Shown one piece after another: positions 21,534-31,400 of a DNA stretch of 64,000 nt. The DNA comes from Macrothele yani (taxonomy: Eukaryota > Arthropoda > Arachnida > Araneae > Macrothelidae): the NCBI GenBank assembly GCA_039090855.1, contig CM077011.1:24395001-24459000 (forward strand), read 5' to 3'. Position numbers and translations under genes: made by a program. Position 1 is the stretch's first letter. Every line of letters begins with the position of its first letter. The notes beneath the pieces are model-generated. The model had not been told where the DNA came from, searched no databases, and was given only the letters and a program-made list of their open reading frames with translations.

Positions 21534-22465
21534 GTATATAGTCACGTTGTCGGTAATAATGACGTGACATATGAGAGACAGCGCCACCGTGGACATAACA
21601 ATTCGACAAAATAAATGAGATGTCTTACATACAATTAAATAGAGTGACACTTTAAGAAACACAAATCATAAAAAAATTGAGAAACACAATTACAAGTGAA
21701 GTCCGTCATAATTATCCATAATATATGCTGGCTGTTGTAGAACTGAAAGGCATAAAAATGTCCTGAATGCAAAAAAGAATACAAAGAATCGGGGATAAGA
21801 GTCAAAATAAAACATATACAATATTCTTATTGAGTTGATAAAGGTCAGTAAGTCACAAACAGTACATGATGTGGAGTTTTATGTACATACTGTGACGTAT
21901 ATTCTAGATTAACTTTCCTTTTTTGACTTCTTTCCCTATGTAAATCTTGAGTTTATTCTCAGTATTCTTCACTCTTAAAGTGAGATCTTTTCTCTCAAAC
22001 GAATACGTTTGGCAACACAATTGAGGTTGTATGTCTGAGTTTTGATAAGAACAAGAGATAAAAACGACGACTGGTCTATTGCTTGAGAGCGTTGTAAGAG
22101 AGAGCGTTGTACCGTTGAGAGGGTTGCTCTAGAGCTTTGCTTGAGAGCGTTGTACCGTTGAGAGGGTTGCTCTAGAGCTTTGCTTGAGAGCGTTGTAAGA
22201 GAGCGATTATTACGAGCGTTGGATTGTAAACTGATTATTATTAATAGAAGTGTTGTGATAATGTGTGGTGTGTGGAGTACATTGTGATGTTATCTTTCAG
22301 TTATGGAAGTGCTACTACAGCATACATAAAGCTATGAATTCCGTAAGTTGACTTCTGTTATTTACATGTTTCGTCTGGCCGTTAAGGTTTCTTTCATTTA
22401 GGAACTATTTCTTAGTATGTTGATGTGATAAGACAACGTAGAAGTAAGACAAAGACTCTACTTCG
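21534..22465. other. Unassigned segment with short tandem duplication
   Basis: AT-rich, with no ORF of interest. At 22075-22205 a ~50-bp segment ('gcttgagagcgttgta' with 'gagagggttgctctagagct') is tandemly repeated about 2.3 times. Confidence 0.6.
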
Positions 22466-22466
22466 T

Positions 22467-22640
22467 TCTAATGGCGCCCGAACTTCCCGGATGAACCGGC
22501 CGTTCAAGATCTCGCAATGGTGTGATGTTCTTTCCACACCGCGAGACGGGAAAAATAAGAGAATCCCTTCTCCAGCGATTCGAAACATAAATCTGTGTGA
22601 CGCTGCATTCCACACACTAGATTGACTGGGAGTTCTCAAG
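22467..22640 (+). repeat. Dispersed repeat C
   Basis: Plus-oriented partner of 7985-8145, about 85% alike by eye. Confidence 0.75.
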
Positions 22641-22731
22641 TGCACGTTCTACAGCGGATGGCTGCCTGCAACGATTCATGGTAACGGCTGACCCGTGGGC
22701 CATGCCCCCGGCCCTCTTTCGGGGTGGGGGA

Positions 22732-22898
22732 GATGTGACGTGCCTGCCCCACAGGACGCACACGATATAAAGGCAGATAGCAGCGATAACGAACGTCCGC
22801 ATAGCTCAGTTGGTAGAGCGGCTTGTTCTGGAATAAGTGGACTCGGGTTCGATTCCCGGCGTGGACCAAATATGACGGAGAAATTTACTTCGTTATAA
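22732..22898 (+). repeat. tRNA-derived SINE-B copy
   Basis: Leader 'tgacgtgcctgccccacagg', tRNA-like body GTCCGCATAGCTCAGTTGG to CGGCGTGGAC, and the shared 3' segment. Immediately upstream is a G/C-rich hairpin (22695-22730). Confidence 0.88.
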
Positions 22899-23159
22899 TA
22901 CCTAGTAAAGTAACTTAATTTCAGTATGAAAGCATAGAAGTATGTGTCGCTTTTAAGAGTTTACCTTTAAGAATCATGTCATTTAAGATTCCTGGTAAAA
23001 CACCTCATGGTTGTTTTGGTAAAAGTAGTTGTTCACACGGTATAGTGGGCCGTAGTTTGGTATGTTTTCATTGCAACAAAGATTTTCCTTGTCGAGGAAA
23101 ACCAAACTTACAGTAATCAAGAAAGAATATTTGGTAGTTGGGGTTATCATTATCGTTGC

Positions 23160-23905
23160 TTACTCCCAAATGGGGGAATGCATGCCCTTGCTTAATAAAC
23201 GTGCTAGTGAAGTCCGGAGCAGCCCATTTTTAACGTCGCATTGGTGCTCCTTCAATCGTGAAAGTAAATTACGCTGAGTGAAGCTAATATAAAGACTGTT
23301 ATGAACCGCATCGTTAATACCTCTAAGAGGGATGCTATACACTCCTGCCCTAAGTGAATTTTGCACAAGGTCGCGATCGTTCCTAAGCAATGTTGCAAGA
23401 TTAGTTGTCTGTATGCCAAAGTCAAATCCAAGTCGCCATCATAAATTTTTTAAAAGGGGTGTAATGCTTAGATTATAAGTCATTGAGTCCATGAATGTTC
23501 GTTGAGGTTTTTCTCTTGTAAGGGCCGTTGAAGAATTCCTTTGAATTTTTCTAAAGATTTTCTGAAGAGTAAACCTAGAAAACCCATGATCTATACCGAT
23601 GCTAAGAATCCTTTAAAGCTCGCTTACTTTTTTGGGTGTTTGACGAATGGGTGTAAGCACGGCGTATCATAAAGTTCATTGAAGCAAGTTTGTAATTGGT
23701 AAGGTGTGTGGACGTCTTTGTTATAGTAGCTTGAAGGGCTGTAGGTTTCGATACACATAGTAGTGTTTTTTTGCCTTTGTTGATATCTCTTTCAATCTTG
23801 AAGTCCAAATAAGGGAGGGTGCCCTTCTGTTCATGTTCAACTGCAAATGTTATAGAAGGGAACTGCGATGACAGGTGTTCAGCAAAAATACTTAATTCTG
23901 CAGGT
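23160..23905 (-). pseudogene. Penelope-like element: RT thumb to GIY-YIG, truncated
   Basis: The minus strand, from 23905 leftward, reads ELSIFAEHLSSQFPSITF and GTLPYLDFKIERDINKG, the segment after the YVDD box of PLE reverse transcriptases. It continues KPTALQATITKTSTHLTNY. The GIY-YIG domain lies at 23390-23160: AGVYSIP, then YISFTQRNLLSRLKEHQ. The catalytic YVDD part is missing, because the 5' side joins an inverted terminal repeat at 23905. Frameshifts separate the two domains. Confidence 0.82.
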
Positions 23906-24245
23906 CTTTATGTCACCTCCATCAGCTATGTGTTTTTTCATCTCCATATATTATCTGATGAATGGCTTCTAGGAAGCCCGAAAGATCCAAGGATTTAAAG
24001 TTTTGCTTTTACCATCAATAAATGCTTCTAGCAACTGACGACGGTTTTAAACTAGTCATTAGTGGTTGGAAGTTTTATAATCGTGCATCAAGTTTCGCTG
24101 CCTTGTGTTTTTAGTGTTACCTACCGCACGAATTGTGGTTTTCTTCACCGTGTGGGATTCAGCAAAACTTTAAGCTCTTCGGGTGATCTCACTGCGGTGA
24201 CCATGTGACGGATTTTCACCATGGATGGTCAGCTGTTTCGAACTC
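23905..24245 (+). repeat. PLE terminal repeat with hammerhead-like motif
   Basis: Inverted partner of 19795-20215. It holds a hammerhead-like motif at 23955-23983. The adjoining 24178-24245 matches 19615-19690 in direct orientation. Confidence 0.7.
23955..23990 (+). ncRNA. Hammerhead-ribozyme-like motif
   Basis: CTGATGA at 23955-23961, a 6-bp stem GGCTTC/GAAGCC (23964-23969 with 23973-23978), GAAA at 23980-23983, then a short hairpin GATCC-aa-GGAT. This is the order of the hammerhead core. One extra base follows CTGATGA and one closing pair is mismatched, so activity is doubtful. PLE terminal repeats are known to carry hammerheads. Confidence 0.5.
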
Positions 24246-24254
24246 CTACGGCCT

Positions 24255-25285
24255 CAAAACCAACTCCGTCACAAACAACTGACGGAGTTTGAGCGAGGCT
24301 ATATCGTCGGGATGAAAGAGGCAGGGTGGCTGGCGTGACGAATTGTCCGCCATTTGATATGGTCGGACAGTACGGTACGATCGTGTTGGGAGGAATGGGT
24401 ACGGGAAGGCTCCCAGACACGGCGGACTGGCTCTGGACGACCCATACACACCACCAGCAGAGAGGATCGTGAGAGCGGCATGTACAGATGCAACGACGTC
24501 CTTGTCCAATATCCAGAGACATGTGGCGGCTGCACAAGGGACTCCTGTGTCCACCAGAACCATTTCCAGACGCCTGGCAGAGGCGAATCTGCACTCTCGA
24601 CTGCCTTTACGTTTCCTGCCATTAACACCGGACCATTGTCGGCGTGTCGATTGCAGTAGTGTCAGCAGCGAGCAACGTGGAATGCTACGGACTGGCAACG
24701 TATAGGGTTCAGCGACGAATCCCGCTTCTGTATGGGAACGGACGATCACCGTGTCAGAGTGTGGAGGACGGCAGGTGAGCGCTGCAATCTCAACCACACT
24801 GTACAGCGGCACACGTCTTGAACTGCGAGCGTGATGGTCTGGAGAGCCCTTGCGTAGGACAGCTGTCAGTGTCCCTAGGATTACTTCCTTCGAAGTGATC
24901 CTAGGGACACTGACAGCCCAGCACTACGTAGAGGAGATCATGTGACCCCATGTGTTGCCTCTTCTGGAGAGGACGCCCGGAGCTATTTTCCAACAAGATA
25001 ATGCCCGTCCGCACTCGGCTGGGGTTTCCCAGGATTCTCTACGTAATACTTTGACGCTTCAGTGGCCAGCCAGACCTACTGATCTCCCGCCTATTGAGCA
25101 CATGTAGGACCAGATGGGACGCCAGCTTTCTCCATGTTCCAGCGTTCGTGATTTAGAGCGTCAGTTGCAAGATGTGTGAGCCAATCTGTCCCAGGATAAC
25201 ATACGGCATCTCTTTGACTCCATGACGGACCGTATCACCGCATGTATCTGAGCACGAGACGGTCCGACGCTGTACTAACGCTGAT
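24255..25285 (+). pseudogene. Tc1-like transposase relic
   Basis: Plus frames give QLTEFERGYIVGMKEAGW (HTH1). They continue with RAACTDATTSLSNIQRHVAA and PVSTRTISRRLAEANLHSR (second HTH), FQQDNARPHSAGVS (second Asp, near 24990) and PPIEHM (Glu, near 25095), then MTDRITACI. The region of the first Asp is damaged by a palindromic duplication (24863-24916). Many stops. The Asp-Glu spacing is 32, as in family T32, although the sequence is distinct. Confidence 0.82.
24863..24916. repeat. 54-bp palindrome in Tc1 relic
   Basis: Arms of 24 bp match at 23 positions around a 6-nt loop. The right arm is original coding sequence (LGTLTAQ); the left arm is an inverted copy of it. Confidence 0.88.
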
Positions 25286-25660
25286 GGGAATGTGTACCAT
25301 ATGTCCGCGGGAAAACGTCCTGCTGCTGTGGTATTGTAATCACTTATGTCCTTGGTATGTACCAGCTCACTACTGAAACCATTGCAATCCAACTCCTCTT
25401 TCTTGGTGCGCGAATTTTTATGACAATAATTGTGTGTAAACATCTGCAATTCCGTCTGTTTAGACTTTGTCTGTTCTCGTCGGTCAACCTACATGGGAAG
25501 CGAAAATGTGTGCCACCGATGATAACTTCCCAAACGCCATCATCAGGGGCATTTACTGATAAAATCTGCTCTCCACGAGGGACAGTTGCTCATCCAAGAT
25601 GGTAGACACAAGACACGGGAATATATATTGAGGCGGAATCGGCTTTATTTCAACACCGTG

Positions 25661-25772
25661 TTTTTGTGGGATCTTTCATTTTGGTTTCTGAATAACTGCC
25701 GAGCAAGGAAAACGAATTTTTACTTTGCGTGGCAGTTATTAAGAAACCAAATAGAAAAGATCCCACAAAAGC
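25661..25772. repeat. Inverted repeat, ~41-bp arms
   Basis: 'ttgtgggatctttcattttg' through 'ctgaataactgcc' pairs with 'ggcagttattaagaaacc' through 'gatcccacaaaa', around a ~28-nt loop. The segment 'gccgagcaaggaaaacga' recurs at 25807 immediately before the LINE. Confidence 0.85.
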
Positions 25773-25836
25773 ATGGTAGTTCTGAATTTATTTTCTGAAT
25801 AAATGCCGAGCAAGGAAAACGAAATTATGGTCACTT

Positions 25837-28665
25837 ATGATGACGTTGGCAACGTACAATGGACGCTCCCTATCTTCTGATTCAAGGCTTCTTGAATTGG
25901 AAGAGGAACTACAAAGGATCAAGTGGGACATCGTGGGGCTAAGTGAGGTAAGGAGAAAAGGAGAAGATCTCATTGAACTGAAAAGTGGACATCTCTTCTA
26001 CTATCGTGGGACAGATACTGGCAGAACTAGTGGTGTTGGATTTATAATAAACAAGAAACTGAAGGATAAAGTGGTAGAAGTTGAAAGTTCCTCTGACAGA
26101 GCTGCACGACTCGTTATCCAACTATCGAGAAGATACCAGGCTCAGATTATTCAAACTTATGCACCCACCACAAGTCATCCTGAAGAAGAAATCGAAGAAT
26201 TTTATGAGGAAATTTGTCATCTAAATAATAAAGGTAAGCAGCACTTGAAAATAATTATGGGAGATTTCAATGCAAAAATAGGGCAGCGGCAACAGAATGA
26301 AACTTCAGTAGGTAAATTCGGTCACGGCAACAGAAACCAGCGTGGAAATACTCTCGTTGAGTTTGCAGAGGCAGAAGGGTTTTTCATCTTGAACTCCTTT
26401 TTCAAGAAAACGCCACACAGGAAATGGACATGGAGACATCCAAATGGGACGACAAGTGAAATTGATTTTATTATGTGTAACAAAAAATTCGTCATAGAAG
26501 ACTGCAGTGTGCTAAACAAGTTCAACACAGGTAGTGACCATAGATTGGTGAGATGTAAGATGCACCTCAACACTAAACTTGAACGTGGCAAGCTCATAAG
26601 ACAAACAAAATCTATTGACATAACCAACCTTAAAAAACACCATAATACCTTCAAGTTGGAACTGAAGAACAGGTTCTCTGCTTTAGAAGGCCTAACATCG
26701 GAAGAAGTGGACATCTCTGAAGTTAACAGAAAAGTAACCAAAGCTCTTATGGAAACAGCAACAAAATTAGCTGGGTCTAAGAACAAGTTGCATGTAAATA
26801 AATTATCAGGAAAAACGAAAATGTTGATGCAAAAAAGAAGAGAGATGAGGACAACTAAAGAAGATGTGACTTCCAAAGTGGAATATATAGAGCTATGCAA
26901 GACAGTACGAAAAAGTATCACTGAAGACGTAAGAAAATTCAACTGTGAACTAGTGAGGAAAGCAATTGAAAACAACCAAAGCCTGAAGATAGCAAAGGGA
27001 CATCTCAGTAAGGGAAGAAAACAGATTATGGCACTGAGAAAAGAAGATGGTTCTGTAACAAGAAATAGAGGCGAAATTTTGACAAGAGTGAAAGATTTCT
27101 ACTCCAAATTATATGAAAGGGATGATACATGCACTCCAGACATCATGAAAGATACCAGTACCAGAGTTCCTCCAGTCCTTCCAGCAGAAGTTGCACATGC
27201 AATCAAGAACATGAAGCGGGGAAAAGCTCCAGGAGAAGATGGAATTACTGTAGACATCATACAAGAAGCAAGTGGAGAAATCGAAACAGTACTCGCCCAA
27301 ATTTTCACTCGATGCCTTAATGAAGGAAAGATTCCTGAGGATTGGAACACCGCTACAATGATCCTGCTACATAAGAAAGGTGACATTGAGGATCTCGGAA
27401 ACTACAGACCTATCAGCCTCCTATCAGTAGTTTATAAAATCTTCACTAAAGTTCTTTCACACCGCTTGAAGGTAACACTGGACATGGCTCAACCGAGAGA
27501 ACAAGCTGGATTCAGGAGTGGCTACAGCACAATAGATCATATCCATGTGCTGAGAGAACTAATTGAAAGAGCGAGGGAATATGAACTTCCATTGTGCATG
27601 GCTTTTATCGATTATGAAAAAGCCTTTGATTCGGTGAAACCATCAGCAGTTACAATGGCTCTGAAAACCTGCGGTATTGAAGATGCATACATTAATATTA
27701 TTAATAACATCTATGAAAATGCAAGTGCAAAGATTAGGCTGTTTGAAAATACAACACACATAAAAATTGGAAAGGGAGTGAGACAAGGTGACACCATATC
27801 TCCGAAGCTCTTTAATGCCACATTGGAGGGTGTTTTTCAGTCACTGAGCTGGGAAAACAAGGGGATAAAGATTAATGGAGATTATCTAACCCACCTTCGT
27901 TTTGCTGATGACGTAGTCATTTTTGCAACTAGCCCATCAGAGCTGCAGAGTATGATCCAGGAACTTGCTGACAAGAGTAAAGAAGTGGGATTAAAAATGA
28001 ACTTTCAGAAGACAAAAGTGATGTTCAATGCTTTTACAAGAAATGAAGATTTATCGATTGATGGAGAAAAGCTGGAGATAACAGACACGTACATTTATCT
28101 TGGACAGCAGATATCAAGTGAGGGTCACATTGATGAAGAAATTAATCGGCGCACAAAACTTGCCTGGAGAGCTTTTGGAAGAAACAGCATAATTTTCAAG
28201 AGCAATATGCCATTATGTCTTAAAAGAAAAGTGTTTGATCAATGCATCCTTCCAGTGCTTACGTATGGTGCAGAGACGTGGACCTTAACTAAAAGAGACA
28301 TACAAAGGCTGCAGACAACTCAAAGTAGCATGGAGAGGTGCATACTTGGTGTAACCAGGAGAGATAAGAAGAGGAACTCGTGGATCCGAAAAATGACAAG
28401 AGTGGAAGACATCATGATCAGAGTCAAATCCCTGAAATGGCAATGGGCTGGACATACTGTTAGAAGGACAGATCATCGATGGACAGCCGAAATTTTAGAT
28501 TGGATTCCAAGGGACAGGAAAAGACCCAGAAGAAGACCACATGGGAGATGGGTGGATGAAATTCGAAAGTATGCAGGGGTGACATGGAGGAGACTGGCAC
28601 AAGACAGACCGTTGTGGAGGAAACTTGGGGAGACCTTCGTCCAGCAGTGGATTGATAATGGTTGA
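25837..28665 (+). CDS. RTE endonuclease-reverse transcriptase, 942 codons
   Basis: A single open frame for target-primed retrotransposition. Residues 1-240 form an APE-type endonuclease: LATYNGRSL (4-12), GLSEVRRKGE (34-43), TYAPTT (107-112), MGDFNAKIG (141-149), TSEIDFI (206-212) and GSDHRLVR (232-239), with all catalytic motifs present. Residues 455-740 are the RT: YRPISLLS (523-530), EQAGFRSGYST (555-565), AFIDYEKAFDSV (589-600), RQGDTISPKLFN (649-660) and LRFADDVVIF (687-696) with the FADD pair. The C-terminal part (790-942) is the RTE type, with YGAETWTLTK and WQWAGH. The start is ATG 25837, with a second ATG next to it. The related copy 3 also has Met here but opens 44 codons upstream. 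No defect seen, so it could be recent. Confidence 0.95.
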   Translation: MMTLATYNGRSLSSDSRLLELEEELQRIKWDIVGLSEVRRKGEDLIELKSGHLFYYRGTDTGRTSGVGFIINKKLKDKVVEVESSSDRAARLVIQLSRRYQAQIIQTYAPTTSHPEEEIEEFYEEICHLNNKGKQHLKIIMGDFNAKIGQRQQNETSVGKFGHGNRNQRGNTLVEFAEAEGFFILNSFFKKTPHRKWTWRHPNGTTSEIDFIMCNKKFVIEDCSVLNKFNTGSDHRLVRCKMHLNTKLERGKLIRQTKSIDITNLKKHHNTFKLELKNRFSALEGLTSEEVDISEVNRKVTKALMETATKLAGSKNKLHVNKLSGKTKMLMQKRREMRTTKEDVTSKVEYIELCKTVRKSITEDVRKFNCELVRKAIENNQSLKIAKGHLSKGRKQIMALRKEDGSVTRNRGEILTRVKDFYSKLYERDDTCTPDIMKDTSTRVPPVLPAEVAHAIKNMKRGKAPGEDGITVDIIQEASGEIETVLAQIFTRCLNEGKIPEDWNTATMILLHKKGDIEDLGNYRPISLLSVVYKIFTKVLSHRLKVTLDMAQPREQAGFRSGYSTIDHIHVLRELIERAREYELPLCMAFIDYEKAFDSVKPSAVTMALKTCGIEDAYINIINNIYENASAKIRLFENTTHIKIGKGVRQGDTISPKLFNATLEGVFQSLSWENKGIKINGDYLTHLRFADDVVIFATSPSELQSMIQELADKSKEVGLKMNFQKTKVMFNAFTRNEDLSIDGEKLEITDTYIYLGQQISSEGHIDEEINRRTKLAWRAFGRNSIIFKSNMPLCLKRKVFDQCILPVLTYGAETWTLTKRDIQRLQTTQSSMERCILGVTRRDKKRNSWIRKMTRVEDIMIRVKSLKWQWAGHTVRRTDHRWTAEILDWIPRDRKRPRRRPHGRWVDEIRKYAGVTWRRLAQDRPLWRKLGETFVQQWIDNG

Positions 28666-28692
28666 CAATGATGATGATGATGATGATGATGA
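28666..28692 (+). repeat. (GAT)n tail of the LINE
   Basis: Eight or so GAT/ATG units start within 3 bases of the stop codon, so the element has practically no 3' UTR. Confidence 0.9.
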
Positions 28693-28800
28693 CGTCATAA
28701 ACAATTTGTTAGCTTACAAGTTCAACCCAAATAAAGTTGCGAAGTGTCGTAATTAGTCTAAGAAAGATTTCAACGGGAATACGAAGGTCATAACAGAAGT

Positions 28801-29027
28801 GCCGCCCTGGTGGCGCAGTGGTCTAAGGCGATGGACTCTGATCATTCTTCCGAAAGGCGTCCGGGTTCGAATCCCGGTGAGGCATGGATGTTGTGTTTGT
28901 CTTACGGCACTGGCTCTCTCCCTTCCCTGGAACCAGTGACCCTAAATTAGGGACGGACGACTGCTTATAGCCCATTGAGTTGCTCACGGTGGGACGGTGG
29001 TCGTTAAACCTCCATCCAAAAAAAATC
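28801..29027 (+). repeat. tRNA-derived SINE-A copy
   Basis: A box TGGCGCAGTGGTCTAAGG, B box GGTTCGAATCC, body 'gtgaccctaaattaggga', ending 'ggtcgttaaacctcc' plus an A-rich tail. It has an 8-bp internal duplication 'cggtgggacggtggtc'. Confidence 0.92.
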
Positions 29028-29177
29028 ATAAAAAAAAGTTCTGCACACATTAATCTAAAACGGAAGTGGATGATGCAATTGGGAAAATAATTGGACCATG
29101 TCTAGGTGAGACTCTCAGCAACGCAGTGGTCTCAGAATGTCGCTGTGTCTTTGCTGTGTGGATGCGGGAGGGTTTGA

Positions 29178-30335
29178 AAATGGAAGCGTGCAGCTCCTCA
29201 GATCGAGCCACGGTCTTAGGCCAGCACTCGTACGTGAAAATAGAAACTTCTCGGGGGAAAACAATGGCACTTATCCACACTGCCTTGCAAGACGTTCGTG
29301 GGGAAGGAACTCTTGATAGAAGCACAATTTCTCGCTGGGTATCGCGCTTTCGGGAGAGCCGAAGCAGCATTGAAGATGTTCACCTCTCAGGCCGAACTGA
29401 AACGGCGACAGACGAAACATCTGTCACCATTGTTGCAATGCTTCTTAAACAAAATCGTCGTTTGAGGAGATTGTTCGTCAGGAAAATTTGTCCACCGTGT
29501 CTGTTCACCGGATTTTGACCTACTCGCTGAGAAAAAGAAAAATCGTTGCTCGCTGGGTGCCCCATGAACTCACTCTCAGCAGAATGCAGCCACAGTGATC
29601 ACGTACAGAATCACCTCCACAAGTTCGAAAGCGAAGGCGAGACCTTCCTGAATAGAATTGTCGCAACTGATGAGACTTGGACCCGTGAGTTTGAGCCGGA
29701 ACTGAATTCACAATCAGCGGAATGGAGGCATCCAAGTTCCCCACGCCCCTCAAAGTGTCGTCGGCAACAACCCAAAGTGAAGCAAATGAGGAGTTTTGCG
29801 TACAATGCCCAGGGTGTTGTGGTCTCTGATCGAGTGCAGGTAGGGTAAAATGTCGACGAACAATATGAACCTGACTCTCTGAGGACACAGTTGAGATCAC
29901 AAGTTCGTCAAAATCAGCCCAACTTGTTGGAAGCGGGAGCGATCTTGTACGGGTATACTTTCGTCGAAATATAGCTGGGAAACTTTATTCCACCCACAAT
30001 ACATCCCTGATCTCCGTCCAACCGACTTTGATCTTTTCCCAAAGTTAAAGAATCGGCTCCGTGGCATCTGCTACGATTTTCTTGACGGACTGTTATCTTA
30101 TTGGACGTGAGTCCAGTATTACGACATCTGAACAGAGATGGCCGACTACGGCGCATCCTGGACCTACCTCACAGCTGTCATTAGCAGCGGAAGGGAGTAC
30201 ATTGAATGACAAGAAGAGAAGTTTTCTCCGTTACTTCACACTTTTCTCAAGTGTGCAGAACTTTGTTAGGACCCTCGTATCTCGCGAACTCCCTGAAATA
30301 TTCGTGATGATTTTGTTAAAAAAAATGCGTCGACT
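29178..30335 (+). pseudogene. mariner-type transposase relic
   Basis: The N-terminal DNA-binding part (29178-29515) reads YVKIETSRGKTMALIHTALQ, then STISRWVSRFRESRSSIEDV. The catalytic part (29560-29850) reads FLNRIVATDETWTREFEPEL, holding the first Asp, then QSAEWRHPSSPRPSK and SFAYNAQGVVVSDRV. The last Asp regions are not readable. It shows several stops and shifts. It resembles the element at 37580-38650. Confidence 0.82.
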
Positions 30336-30504
30336 TGAGCCATAATCTCGAGCCCGAGCGATAGCTCTTCCCTTACTCGCTTTGAGTGCTACAAAGCTAT
30401 GCCGCGAAACAAGTTACCGTTCGTCGATAAACGGGCTCCAGACGATACATTTTTTTACAATTTTCTTCGCGAATATCTGCACGAGTGTTGCAAGAAGAAT
30501 GACG

Positions 30505-30534
30505 GTTTTTTTTTTTTGGGGGGGGGGGGGGGGT
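30505..30534 (+). repeat. T-run followed by G-run
   Basis: About 11 T then about 18 G in a row (30508-30533). Such a homopolymer may be an assembly or polishing weak point, and the G-run could form a quadruplex. Confidence 0.9.
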
Positions 30535-30601
30535 TCGCTTTCCAACGGTAGGTTGAAGAAGCGTATATGCTCCAGCTTTGCCCGTCTGTCTGTCTCTCCG
30601 C

Positions 30602-31400
30602 ACGATAACTTGCGTAATAATGGCTCGATTTCGATGACATTATAATATGTGGTACGGCACCACCTCGGAACGAATCATATTGAAAATGAGCAAAATGGAG
30701 TCGATTTCGATGAAATTTTAGTATGTGGTAGGGAACTACCTGGGGACAAACTCGTTTGAAAATGGACGAAATGGGGTCAAAGGTCAGACATTGAGAGGGA
30801 TCCATTCCATTGCCCTTATGCTTCATAACTTGCGTAAAAATGGTTCGGTTTCGATGACATTTTAGTATGTGGTACGGGACGACTGGAGACGAACTTTATT
30901 GAAAATGGTCAAAATGGGGTCAAAGATCAGGACATAGGAGAGGGATCCATTCCATTGCCCTTATGAATCATAACTTGCGTAAAGATGGCTTAATTTTTAT
31001 GACATTTTAGTATGTGCTAGGGAACCACCTCGGGACAAACTCTATTGAAAATGGACGAAATGGGATCAAAGGTCAGGCCACAGGAGAGGAATCCATTCAA
31101 TTGCCCTTATGAGTCATAACTTGCGTAAAAATGGTTCGATTTAGATGAAATTTTAGTATGTGGTGGGGGACCGTCTGGAGACGATTCCTATTGAAAATGG
31201 GCGAAATGGGGTCAAAGGTCAGGACATAGGAGCGGGATCCATTCCATTGCCCTTATGCGTCATAACTTGACTAGAAATGCTTCTATTGCGACAAAACTTT
31301 ACTATGATCTTCCGGAGGTATACTGAACCAATTCTGGGTAATATAATCGAAACGGAGTCAAAGGTAGGGGCACAGGAGCAAGATTTATTTCACAGCCATT
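30602..31400 (+). repeat. ~145-bp tandem repeat, about 5 units
   Basis: Units start with 'cataacttgcgtaaaaatgg' at about 30602, 30824, 30969, 31115 and 31261. The inner period is 145-146 bp. Each unit carries 'attttagtatgtggta', 'aaatggggtcaaaggtcagg' and 'ggatccattccattgccctt'. Drift increases to the right end. Confidence 0.92.

Larger units (their letters stand above)
25837..28692 (+). mobile_element. RTE-clade LINE, 5'-truncated, coding-intact
   Basis: Consists almost only of the ORF plus a (GAT)n tail at 28667-28692. Compared with copy 3 (62582-64000) its similarity begins near 25836, so it lacks the 5' leader and 44 N-terminal codons of that copy. Confidence 0.93.

Noticed and set aside
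24229..24812. 188-codon minus-strand ORF
   Set aside because: Antisense to the Tc1 relic whose HTH and DDE motifs are read on the plus strand.
26322..26975. 217-codon minus-strand ORF opposite the RTE gene
   Set aside because: Antisense shadow of a confirmed endonuclease/RT frame; composition is the mirror of Lys/Glu-rich coding sequence.
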